Source: Parcubacteria group bacterium GW2011_GWB1_45_10 (lineage in GTDB: Bacteria; Patescibacteriota; Minisyncoccia; UBA6257; Brennerbacteraceae). From it: DNA of 34,150 bases. The translations under genes and the position numbers were made by a program. The notes under the pieces are model-generated. The model searched no databases and was not told the origin of the DNA. It saw only the letters and a program-made list of their open reading frames with translations. Position 1 is the first letter of the stretch. Every line of letters begins with the position of its first letter. The DNA lies in the NCBI GenBank assembly GCA_001001185.1, contig LCKC01000004.1, positions 1-34,150 of the forward strand, in the 5' to 3' direction. This document shows, one piece after another, positions 22,966-29,575 of the stretch.

Positions 22966-23973
22966 ATGGTCAAAAAAAGCAGAAAAATCGTTGCCGTCAT
23001 GGGCGGCGGCACTGGCACCTATACGGTGCTGTCTTCGCTGAAACAGTACTCAAACTTTGATTTGAAAGCGATTGTCGCCATGACTGACGACGGCGGTTCA
23101 ACCGGAGTTTTGCGCGACGAGCTTGGCGTTCTGCCGCCGGGAGACATCAGGCAATGCCTGGTGGCGCTTTCAGAGTCGCCCCGCCTGATTCGGGAACTGA
23201 TGAACTATCGTTTTGAAAACGGCGTCTTGAAAGGCCACAGCTTCGGCAACTTGTTTTTGTCGGCGCTGGAAAAAGTTTCCGGGTCTTTTGATCGGGCGCT
23301 TGAACAGGTTTCGGAAATCATCAAAATCAAGGGCGAAGTGGTTCCGGTGACTTTGCACGACGTCACGCTGGAAATGGTTTTGAACAACGGTTCGGTTTTG
23401 AAAGGCGAAAAAACCATCACGCCTTCGGAAGTGATTAAAGCCATTGGCATCAAAAAATACACTGTCAGGCCGGAAGCGAGAATCAACTTTAAAGCCCAAA
23501 AAGCGATTATTGAAGCTGATTACGTGGTCATTGGGCCGGGCAATCTTTACACCAGCATTATTCCGCTGTTTTTGATTAAAGGCGTCAAAGAAGCCCTGGC
23601 TTATTCAAAAGCCAGGAAAATTCTGATTGTCAATCTGGTGACGCGGTTCGGGCAGAACGACAGCTCGTCAATCTTTGATTTTGTGGACGAGGTGGAAAAA
23701 TATCTCGGCAAAAATGTCATCAACAGCGTGGTTTTTAACCGCGAAGACCCGCCACGGTATTTGAAGCACCGCTACTGGTTTTATCAGAAAGCCAGGCCGA
23801 TTATTTACAAACAGAAAGAAAAGTTTGTTTTTGACGGCAAAAAGTTTTTCGGCGGCAATTTCATTGATTTAAAAATTTCCAAACAGTCCAAAAACGACTC
23901 TTTGATAAAACGCAACCTTATCCGGCACCATCCGGAAAAGCTGGCAAAGTTTTTAATCAAATTGATGAGGTAG
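22966..23973 (+). CDS. yvcK: YvcK/CofD-family protein (gluconeogenesis factor)
   Basis: 335 residues. N-terminal MGGGTGTYTVL (12-22) nucleotide-binding loop, MTDDGGSTGVLRDELGVLPPGDIRQCLVALS, GHSFGNLFLSAL, and ADYVVIGPGNLYTSIIPLFLIKGV, all typical of the YvcK branch of the CofD family. YvcK binds UDP-sugars and links central metabolism with cell-wall precursor supply. I use the ATG at 22966; an in-frame TTG at 22939 would add nine residues. uppS follows after 39 bp but has its own promoter. Confidence 0.9.
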   Translation: MVKKSRKIVAVMGGGTGTYTVLSSLKQYSNFDLKAIVAMTDDGGSTGVLRDELGVLPPGDIRQCLVALSESPRLIRELMNYRFENGVLKGHSFGNLFLSALEKVSGSFDRALEQVSEIIKIKGEVVPVTLHDVTLEMVLNNGSVLKGEKTITPSEVIKAIGIKKYTVRPEARINFKAQKAIIEADYVVIGPGNLYTSIIPLFLIKGVKEALAYSKARKILIVNLVTRFGQNDSSSIFDFVDEVEKYLGKNVINSVVFNREDPPRYLKHRYWFYQKARPIIYKQKEKFVFDGKKFFGGNFIDLKISKQSKNDSLIKRNLIRHHPEKLAKFLIKLMR

Positions 23974-23977
23974 CCGG

Positions 23978-24006
23978 TTGTAAAAACAAGCCTTGGGGTT
24001 TATATT
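23978..24006 (+). promoter_or_regulatory. Promoter of uppS
   Basis: TTGTAA (23978-23983), 17-base spacer, TATATT (24001-24006). The ATG at 24013 falls at the expected transcription start, so the message is leaderless. Confidence 0.7.
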
Positions 24007-24012
24007 TGATAA

Positions 24013-24750
24013 ATGCCGACCATTCTGCCAAAACACGTAGCAATCATGCTTGACGGCAACCGCCGCTGGGCAAAGAAAAGAAAACTGCCTTCATTCCGCG
24101 GGCATTACCAGGGAGCCAAAACCCTTGAGTCTTTGATTGAAAACGCGGAAAAACTTGAGATTCCCTTTTTGACTTTTTGGGGCGGTTCAGCCGGCAACCT
24201 TTCAAAAAGGCCGGCCAGAGAAGTCAAAGCGCTGTTTGACGTTTACGGTACGTATTTCAAAAAGCTTTTGCGGCGCAAAGAAATTTTTGAAGAAAAAATT
24301 CGGGTGAGAATCATCGGCAGATGGGAGAACATGGTGCCTCAAAACGTCAAAAAGATTTTCCGCGAAGCGATTGAAAAAACGAAAAACCACAAAAAATATA
24401 ACCTGACGTTTTTAATCGCTTACGACGGTAAAGAAGAGATGCTAAGCGCTATCACTAAAATCTCCGCCAGAGGCGGATCTGCCGTAGGCAGAAAAAATCA
24501 GAAATCAAAAGCCAAAATTACCGAAGCCGAGCTTAAGCAAAATCTCTGGACCGGGGAGCTGCCGCCGGTTGATTTAATGGTTAGGACTGGCGTAGAAAAC
24601 GATCCGCACTGGTCAGCCGGATTTATGATGTGGCATTGCGCTGATACGCAGTTTTATTTCAGCAAAACTTTGTGGCCGGATTTCACGGTGAAAGAGTTTA
24701 AAAAAGCCTTGAAAAACTACGCCAAAACCCAGAGGCGGTTCGGAGGATAA
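24013..24750 (+). CDS. uppS: Isoprenyl (undecaprenyl) diphosphate synthase
   Basis: 245 residues, cis-prenyltransferase family. Conserved HVAIMLDGNRRWAK (catalytic Asp14), FRGHYQGAKTLE, the NLSKRPAREV block, LIAYDGKEE (NYGGR equivalent), and DLMVRTGVEN...FYFSKTLWPDF. It makes the C55-type lipid carrier for cell-wall and glycan export. Two oddities: the segment usually reading RTSGExRLSNFLLWQ is RTGVENDPHWSAGFMMWH, so the second diphosphate-binding Arg is not evident; and residues 151-160 (SARGGSAVGR) are encoded exactly by two 15-bp hairpin repeats at 24463-24492. The insert lies in a loop before the last helix block. Confidence 0.9.
   Translation: MPTILPKHVAIMLDGNRRWAKKRKLPSFRGHYQGAKTLESLIENAEKLEIPFLTFWGGSAGNLSKRPAREVKALFDVYGTYFKKLLRRKEIFEEKIRVRIIGRWENMVPQNVKKIFREAIEKTKNHKKYNLTFLIAYDGKEEMLSAITKISARGGSAVGRKNQKSKAKITEAELKQNLWTGELPPVDLMVRTGVENDPHWSAGFMMWHCADTQFYFSKTLWPDFTVKEFKKALKNYAKTQRRFGG
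24463..24492. repeat. Two 15-bp hairpin modules inside uppS
   Basis: TCCGCC-AGA-GGCGGA (24463-24477) followed directly by TCTGCC-GTA-GGCAGA (24478-24492). Both are in codon register, giving Ser-Ala-Arg-Gly-Gly and Ser-Ala-Val-Gly-Arg. Confidence 0.85.
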
Positions 24751-24847
24751 GCTTTCCCCCTGATTATCCCGACGTTCTTTCGGAGAGCCGACAGCTACGT
24801 CGGCTTCGGGACTCCGACCGCAAGCGTCGGAGCTGATGACTGTTTTA
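24751..24847. repeat. Palindromes between uppS and tRNA-Ala
   Basis: Two GC-rich hairpins: AGCCGAC/GTCGGCT (about 24786-24805) and CTCCGAC/GTCGGAG (about 24813-24833). No T run follows either, so they look like dispersed repeats that might also stop transcription. Confidence 0.5.
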
Positions 24848-24918
24848 GGGCCTATAGTTAAGTGGTATAACAGCACATTCGCATTGTGCAGTCGGCGGTC
24901 CGACTCCGCCTAGGTCCA
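24848..24918 (+). tRNA. tRNA-Ala (CGC)
   Basis: 71 nt: acceptor GGGCCTA/TAGGTCC with the G3-U70 wobble pair that marks tRNA-Ala, anticodon stem GCACA/TGTGC with loop TTCGCAT (anticodon CGC), T-stem GGCGG/CCGCC, discriminator A, no CCA. The T-loop TCCGACT again has C55. Confidence 0.92.
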
Positions 24919-24947
24919 CTTCAATTTATTTAAAACGTGCCATATTT

Positions 24948-25265
24948 ATGACTATTAAAGAACTTCAGAACAAAATCGCGGCATTTTCAAAAGAGCATCA
25001 TCTTGATTCTGCTCCGGAATATAAAATTCTTGATGCGGTTTCCGAACTGGGGGAAGTCGCAAAAGAAATGCTTAAAATGACGGATTACGGCAAAAGCGGG
25101 ATGAAATTCAGGGAAGAAATAAAATCAGAGCTTGGCGATTTGCTTTATTCCGTCACCACCATTGCCAACTCGCTGGATATTGATTTGGAAGAAGCGGTTA
25201 ACAGTGTTTTGGTCAAATACGAGAAGCGGCTGAAAAAAGGCGGCGCTGGTTCGGAAAACGATTAA
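24948..25265 (+). CDS. MazG-like nucleotide pyrophosphohydrolase
   Basis: 105 residues, all-alpha NTP pyrophosphohydrolase of the MazG superfamily. The metal-binding pattern E-x2-E...E-x2-D is present as Glu33, Glu36, Glu61 and Asp64 (SELGEVAKE and KSELGDLLYS). Single short domain, as in small MazG-like house-cleaning enzymes that hydrolyse non-canonical dNTPs. It lies between tRNA-Ala and the glycosyltransferase fusion, 24 bp upstream of the latter, and may be cotranscribed with it. Confidence 0.85.
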   Translation: MTIKELQNKIAAFSKEHHLDSAPEYKILDAVSELGEVAKEMLKMTDYGKSGMKFREEIKSELGDLLYSVTTIANSLDIDLEEAVNSVLVKYEKRLKKGGAGSEND

Positions 25266-25289
25266 CCCGGTTGGTTGGTTCAATAAGTC

Positions 25290-27485
25290 ATGCGCATTCT
25301 TTACATCACTGGTTCGTATTTGCCGTATCTGAGCGGTGTGACCATTTCTATCAGGGATTTTAAGCAAGAGCTGGAAAAGCTCGGGCATGAAGTTGTTTTG
25401 CTGGCGCCGTTCGCTCCCGGCTACAAAGACATTGAACCCGGCGTTGTCCGCTACCCATCTTTGCCTTTGCCGTTTTTCCCCGATCTTTCAATTCCTTTGC
25501 CGTTTTTGTCGTCCTGGATTTTGCGGCGGCTGTTTAAAGAAAAGTTTGACCTGGTTCACGTTCACCATCCGTTTTACATCGGTTCCTTTGCCGCGTTTGT
25601 CGCTTCCTTGAAAAAAATTCCTTTGGTTTACAGCTTTCACACCCGCTACGACTCGGAGTTCTTGGGATTTTTCCGCTGGCGGTTCGTCAAAAAATTCATT
25701 GTCAACTGGGTGAACCGGTTTTGCCGCCGCGCCGAACTGATTATTGCCAACTCCAAGTTCACGGAAAAATACTTGAGGGAAAAAGACAAAAGTTTGAGCC
25801 TGGTGGTGATTCCGAACGGCATTAAAAAGCTGGCGCCGTCAAAACTTTCCAAAAAAGATTTTTTGAAAAATCACGACCTGCCGGAAAACGCGGTTGTTTG
25901 TTTGTCGGTCAGCCGGCTGTCTCGGGAGAAAAATCTTGAACTGGCGATTAAAGCGTTTTCCCTGCTTCCGGAAAATTATTTTTTGCTGATTATCGGCAGC
26001 GGTTTTCACGAAAAAAAACTCAAAGAGCTGGCAGAACACTTGAAACTGGCTTCAAGAATCAAGTTTCTGGGCAAGCAGTCGCACGAAGAGCTGAACCAGT
26101 CGTACCAGAACGCCGATGTTTTTGTTTATCCGTCTTATTCAGAAACCCAGGGTTTGGTGGTGTTTGAAGCCGGCAGTTTCGGCCTGCCGATTGTCACGGT
26201 TGATTCTGATTTATGCGGTGAGGTTTTTTGCCCCGAAATAAAAGATTTGGCAAGTTTTGATTTCACTGGTTTCGCCAAAGCCATAGAAAAAGCCAGCTTA
26301 ATCAGCAAGGAAAACTCCAACGCCATCAAGCTTTGGGCGGAACGCTTCACCACGGAAAGTTTGGCGAAAAAACTTTTGCAGGAATACCGAAAAACCGTTG
26401 AGATTTACGATTTGAATCGGACTGGCTGGCAGTCTTGGAGCGTTGCCCAGGATTCTTGGCTGCGGTTTCCGAAAAACCGGTTTAACCCGCTTTCAAGGAA
26501 CAATTACGAGCTGGCGATTAAAAACATTCCGCCGCAAAAAAAGAAAATCACCGGCTGGAACTCCTGGAACGCTTTTGGCTTTGATGTTTCCGAAGAAAAA
26601 ATCATTAAGCAGGCTGATTGGATAAAACAAAACCAAGAACATCTGTCTTTGGAATACGTCGTCATTGACGACGGCTGGACCAGGTGGGGCGATTGGCTGG
26701 CGGAAGACCGGAAAAAATTCCCGCAGGGTTTGAAAAAGGTTGTTGAGGAAATAAAACAAAAAAACCTGAAGCCGGGCATTTGGCTGGCGCCGTTTTTGGT
26801 TGAGGAGAAATCAGAGCTTTTCCAGCGCCGTCAGCTTTGGCTGGCAAAATACAAAGACGGCCCGATTTCCGGGTTGCAGATGGTGCCGATTGTTGAGTCT
26901 TTGTCTTTGTTCATGCCGGAGATCGGCCGGTATTTGGCGGATATTAAAAAGATTGAGGTCTGGAACTATATCTTCAAATCGGTTGATTATTTGCTTTCTG
27001 ACCTTGGCTTTGAGTTGATTAAGCTTGATTTTCTGTTCAGCCCTTATTTTTATCCCGGCATCAATTCCCGCGAAGCTTCAAAAGCCGTCAGAAAGCTTTT
27101 GACATACATTAAAGAAAAATATCCTAAAGTTTTTGTCATTGGCTGCGGCTGTCCTTTGGGCGACGGCATTGGTTTGGTTGACGCCATGAGAATCGGCCCC
27201 GATGTTCTGGCGGGTCCGTTTTTCAACAGATTTACTTTTCCGATTAACCGCTGGAAAGTCAAAAAAATCGCGGAAAACATCGCCAAAAGAAAATGGACAA
27301 AAAAATTCTGGCTGCTTGACCCGGACGCTTTCGTCTGCCGCCGCGGCGTTGGTTTGACGGAGCGCGAGATTCTGTCGTTGCAGAATTCAATTAAAGAAGC
27401 CGACGGCCTGGTTTTCCTTGGCGACGATCTGACCCAACTCAAGCAAAAAGAGATTGAAAAGTTCATCAAGCCGCTTTTCAGATGA
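25290..27485 (+). CDS. Fusion: GT4 glycosyltransferase + GH36/GH27-like glycosidase domain
   Basis: 731 residues with two full catalytic domains. Residues 1-375 are a GT-B glycosyltransferase of family GT4: YLPYLSGVTISIRDFKQEL at the start, HVHHPFY, VVIPNGIKK and the acceptor-site E-x7-E (Glu285, Glu293) in SETQGLVVFEAGSFGLP. A short Trp-rich linker (about 378-418) leads to a TIM barrel of the alpha-galactosidase clan: TGWNSWNAFG, VVIDDGW, KPGIWLAPF, the nucleophile in KLDFL (Asp580) and the acid/base in RIGPD (Asp638). Both active sites look intact. No signal peptide, so it is cytoplasmic or membrane-associated. Such a fusion of synthesis and hydrolysis or transglycosylation is unusual; the substrate cannot be read from sequence. 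No frameshift or internal stop is visible at the junction. Confidence 0.85.
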   Translation: MRILYITGSYLPYLSGVTISIRDFKQELEKLGHEVVLLAPFAPGYKDIEPGVVRYPSLPLPFFPDLSIPLPFLSSWILRRLFKEKFDLVHVHHPFYIGSFAAFVASLKKIPLVYSFHTRYDSEFLGFFRWRFVKKFIVNWVNRFCRRAELIIANSKFTEKYLREKDKSLSLVVIPNGIKKLAPSKLSKKDFLKNHDLPENAVVCLSVSRLSREKNLELAIKAFSLLPENYFLLIIGSGFHEKKLKELAEHLKLASRIKFLGKQSHEELNQSYQNADVFVYPSYSETQGLVVFEAGSFGLPIVTVDSDLCGEVFCPEIKDLASFDFTGFAKAIEKASLISKENSNAIKLWAERFTTESLAKKLLQEYRKTVEIYDLNRTGWQSWSVAQDSWLRFPKNRFNPLSRNNYELAIKNIPPQKKKITGWNSWNAFGFDVSEEKIIKQADWIKQNQEHLSLEYVVIDDGWTRWGDWLAEDRKKFPQGLKKVVEEIKQKNLKPGIWLAPFLVEEKSELFQRRQLWLAKYKDGPISGLQMVPIVESLSLFMPEIGRYLADIKKIEVWNYIFKSVDYLLSDLGFELIKLDFLFSPYFYPGINSREASKAVRKLLTYIKEKYPKVFVIGCGCPLGDGIGLVDAMRIGPDVLAGPFFNRFTFPINRWKVKKIAENIAKRKWTKKFWLLDPDAFVCRRGVGLTEREILSLQNSIKEADGLVFLGDDLTQLKQKEIEKFIKPLFR

Positions 27486-27490
27486 TTTTT

Positions 27491-27499
27491 TGTTATACT
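27491..27499 (+). promoter_or_regulatory. Extended -10 promoter of the 27567 gene
   Basis: TGTTATACT, extended -10 form, just after the fusion gene stop. Leader of about 60 bases. Confidence 0.5.
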
Positions 27500-27566
27500 A
27501 TCCAGTAGTTGGTTTTTGTTTTCAGGGAATGGGTCGGTTCTCTGATTAATTAATCTTACTAATCGT

Positions 27567-27902
27567 ATGAGTTTAAATCTTAAAATCGGTTTGGCTCTGG
27601 GAGTTTTGGCCTTGATTTTGGGCGTGGGTTTTGGTTATCTGCAGCTGACAAAAAACAACGGTCAGTTGGTTTTAATCCCGACGCCGGCGCTAAGTGCGCA
27701 GCCTTCGCCAAGCGTCCCGGTCCAACCCCAACCTCAACAGCAACTCAGTTCCGTGGACCAGCTGGTTGATTCCCTGCTGTCTGACGCTGTTTTTGAAAGC
27801 AGTCTGTCCAGCCAGGAATCCGGCAGTCTTGACCAGAGTTTGACCACTGACTCTCAAGCGATTAGCAATCTTGGAAAAAGCTATGACCCAAGCGAACTTT
27901 AA
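27567..27902 (+). CDS. Membrane-anchored or secreted protein, unknown
   Basis: 111 residues: short basic start, one hydrophobic span (about 7-26), a Pro/Gln-rich linker (PTPALSAQPSPSVPVQPQPQQQ) and a Ser/Asp-rich acidic end. No Cys, no family recognised. Its last 20 bases overlap the start of the next gene, which is also exported, so the two are probably translated together and may act together at the cell surface. Confidence 0.65.
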   Translation: MSLNLKIGLALGVLALILGVGFGYLQLTKNNGQLVLIPTPALSAQPSPSVPVQPQPQQQLSSVDQLVDSLLSDAVFESSLSSQESGSLDQSLTTDSQAISNLGKSYDPSEL

Positions 27903-28674
27903 AAGAATCATTGTTTCCGCGATAATCTTTGGCTTTTTGGGGTCAAATATTTCTTTGGCCGCGACCTCAACTCCGGGTTTTGCCGGACAGAACGTCTGCG
28001 ACCGCTTGACTGGCTTTATCTCAAAAATGGAGACCAGGGTTGCTGAACGAGAACAGAAAATAACTTCGCGCAAGCAGGAGAAACAGGAAAAATGGTCTGA
28101 CAAAGCTGTTCAATGGGATGAAAAAAGAGAAGAAAAAAGACAGCAAGCCGAGACCAGGCAATCTGAGTTTTTGACAAGGCTGGAAAATCAGGCCCAGACA
28201 GAAGCTCAAAAGCAGGCTGTGGTGAATTTCAGGACAGCGGTTCAGGCCGCGATTGAGGCAAGAAAAAAAGCGGTTGACGACGCCATCAAAGCGTTCCGCA
28301 GTGGCGTTGACCAAATGCTTCAGGCAAGGAAAACTTCGACTGATGCTTTGGTCACGGTTTTTAAAGCCGCCCAGAAATCCGCTTTTGACAAAGCTAAATC
28401 AAGTTGTGGCTCAGGCATTGAGCCGAAAACAATTTTGGAGACGCTGAAAACCGAGCTCAAAGCGGCGCAGGACAAGTTCCAGTCTGACCGCCAGGCAATT
28501 GAAAAAGCCGCGGAGCAAGTAAAAACTTTGAATCAGACGAAAAAGAACGCTTTTGAAAAAGCGCATCAAGATTTCAAAACCGCTTTGGAAAAAGCCAAAG
28601 CTGATCTGAAAGCTGCTTTTCCTCAGCCAACCCCGGGCATTAGCTCAGCTCCGGTAGCGACTCCGACTCCGTAG
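27883..28674 (+). CDS. Exported coiled-coil protein with Pro/Thr tail
   Basis: 263 residues from ATG 27883; an in-frame TTG at 27871 would add four. A signal peptide (about 7-27, ending near LAA) is followed by a long, highly charged helical region (about 45-245) rich in Ala, Lys, Glu and Gln with heptad-like spacing, so probably a coiled coil or helical bundle. Two Cys (in NVCDR and SSCGS) could form a disulphide. The tail is Pro/Thr/Ser-rich (PTPGISSAPVATPTP). No family recognised. It overlaps the preceding exported protein by 20 bp and is followed by a strong terminator. Confidence 0.75.
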   Translation: MTQANFKRIIVSAIIFGFLGSNISLAATSTPGFAGQNVCDRLTGFISKMETRVAEREQKITSRKQEKQEKWSDKAVQWDEKREEKRQQAETRQSEFLTRLENQAQTEAQKQAVVNFRTAVQAAIEARKKAVDDAIKAFRSGVDQMLQARKTSTDALVTVFKAAQKSAFDKAKSSCGSGIEPKTILETLKTELKAAQDKFQSDRQAIEKAAEQVKTLNQTKKNAFEKAHQDFKTALEKAKADLKAAFPQPTPGISSAPVATPTP

Positions 28675-28684
28675 TCAATCGGCA

Positions 28685-28736
28685 TTTTTAAACAAAGAAC
28701 CCCTGACTTTCATCAGGAGTTCTTTGTGTTTAAAAA
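28685..28736 (+). terminator. Terminator after the exported coiled-coil protein
   Basis: Long stem around ACAAAGAAC..CCTGA paired with TCAGG..GTTCTTTGT, continuing into TTTAAA flanks, loop CTTTCA. It overlaps the 3' end of the reverse-strand gene at 28730-28958 and may serve both. Confidence 0.75.
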
Positions 28737-28958
28737 ACCGCGTCTTCCGGTTTTGGCGGCCGTGAGCCGGTGAGTTTCGTGTCCGGCGAGCCCTTGCCTT
28801 TCATCTCAAAAGCGGCGTTTTTCTTCACCGAAAAAGGCTTGGTTTCAAAAGTGTCTTCCTGGCCCTCTTTGCGCAGTATTTTTGCCTGGGGTTTTTTCTT
28901 TTTCTTTTTTTTTCTGTTGCTCTTCCAGGTACTTTTCGGCGTTAAAATCAAAAGCCAT
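28730..28958 (-). pseudogene. Frameshifted small gene (Lys-rich, about 75 residues)
   Basis: On the reverse strand an ATG at 28958 opens a frame reading MAFDFNAEKYLEEQQKKK and stops after about 39 codons. A second frame continues from the same A-rich tract with ILRKEGQEDTFETKPFSV and runs to a stop at 28730. Together they read as one small, charged protein. The break falls at A9-G-A5-G-A6 (about 28894-28916). This could be a homopolymer sequencing error, a real lesion, or slippage-based frameshifting. No family recognised. Confidence 0.5.
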
Positions 28959-28977
28959 AGTTTTTGTTTAATTCTGG

Positions 28978-29059
28978 TGCCCGGGAGAGGATTTGAACCT
29001 CCACGCCTTGCGGCACTACCACCTCAAGGTAGCGTGTATGCCAGTTTCACCACCCGGGC
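28978..29059 (-). tRNA. tRNA-Leu (GAG)
   Basis: 82 nt class II tRNA on the reverse strand: acceptor GCCCGGG/CCCGGGC, anticodon stem CTACC/GGTAG with loop TTGAGGT (anticodon GAG), variable arm TGCC-GCAA-GGCG, T-arm GGAGG/CCTCT with TTCAAAT, discriminator A. Confidence 0.93.
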
Positions 29060-29100
29060 ATTTCTGGCGTTTTAATTATAGATAAAATTAAGCTTGTTTT

Positions 29101-29129
29101 CAAACCCCCCGCTGGTAGCGGAGGGTTTG
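29101..29129 (-). terminator. Terminator of rplS
   Basis: Stem CAAACCCCCCGC with GCGGAGGGTTTG (one mismatch), loop TGGTA, followed on the reverse strand by AAAAC; it lies 10 bases after the rplS stop. Confidence 0.65.
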
Positions 29130-29138
29130 ATGTTTGGT

Positions 29139-29531
29139 TTACTGCTCCTCAACAGCTTCAACTTCTTTCTTTTTTGGGGTTGTTTTCAGTTTTGCCCGGA
29201 CCTGTTTTCTTGACCGTTCGCGCAGGTAATAAACTTTGGCGCGTCTGACTTTCGGCTTTTGCAAAACCTGAATCTTGTCAATAATCGGCGAATGCAAAGG
29301 CCAGGTCATTTCCACGCCGATATTGTCAACCGCGATTTTTCTGACCGTGAAAGTGCTGTTCAAAGTTTTTTGGCCGTGTTTGACTGAAATGACAATGCCT
29401 TCAAAAAAAGTCGTTCGCCACTTTTCGTTTTCTTTGATTTTGTACCAGACTTTGACCTTCATACCCGATTTAATCTCCGGCAGTTCGGTTTTCGCCAGGC
29501 TTTTGTGAATTTCCAGTATTTTTGAGTCCAT
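29139..29531 (-). CDS. rplS: 50S ribosomal protein L19
   Basis: 130 residues. The L19 fold is clear: PEIKSGMKVKVWYKIKE, FFEGIVISVKHGQKTLNSTFTVRKIAVDNIGVEMTWPLHSPIIDKIQVL and KVRRAKVYYLRERSRKQVRAKL. L19 sits at the interface of the ribosomal subunits. A Lys/Glu-rich tail (about 115-130) extends beyond the core. The usual bacterial partners (rpsP, rimM, trmD) are not adjacent. It follows the RluA-family gene by 27 bp but has its own promoter inside that gene's 3' end. Confidence 0.95.
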   Translation of the reverse strand: MDSKILEIHKSLAKTELPEIKSGMKVKVWYKIKENEKWRTTFFEGIVISVKHGQKTLNSTFTVRKIAVDNIGVEMTWPLHSPIIDKIQVLQKPKVRRAKVYYLRERSRKQVRAKLKTTPKKKEVEAVEEQ

Positions 29532-29546
29532 GTTTAAAGTATTTGG

Positions 29547-29575
29547 AATATAGCATAATCACTCGCTGATTTCAA
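29547..29575 (-). promoter_or_regulatory. Promoter of rplS
   Basis: Reverse strand: TTGAAA (29575-29570), 17-base spacer, TATATT (29552-29547), 15 bases before the rplS ATG. The -35 box lies within the last codons of the upstream pseudouridine synthase gene. Confidence 0.7.

Noticed and set aside
24751-24847. Riboswitch or structured leader before tRNA-Ala
   Set aside because: The two hairpins are simple palindromes with no recognisable aptamer features and sit between two unrelated transcripts.
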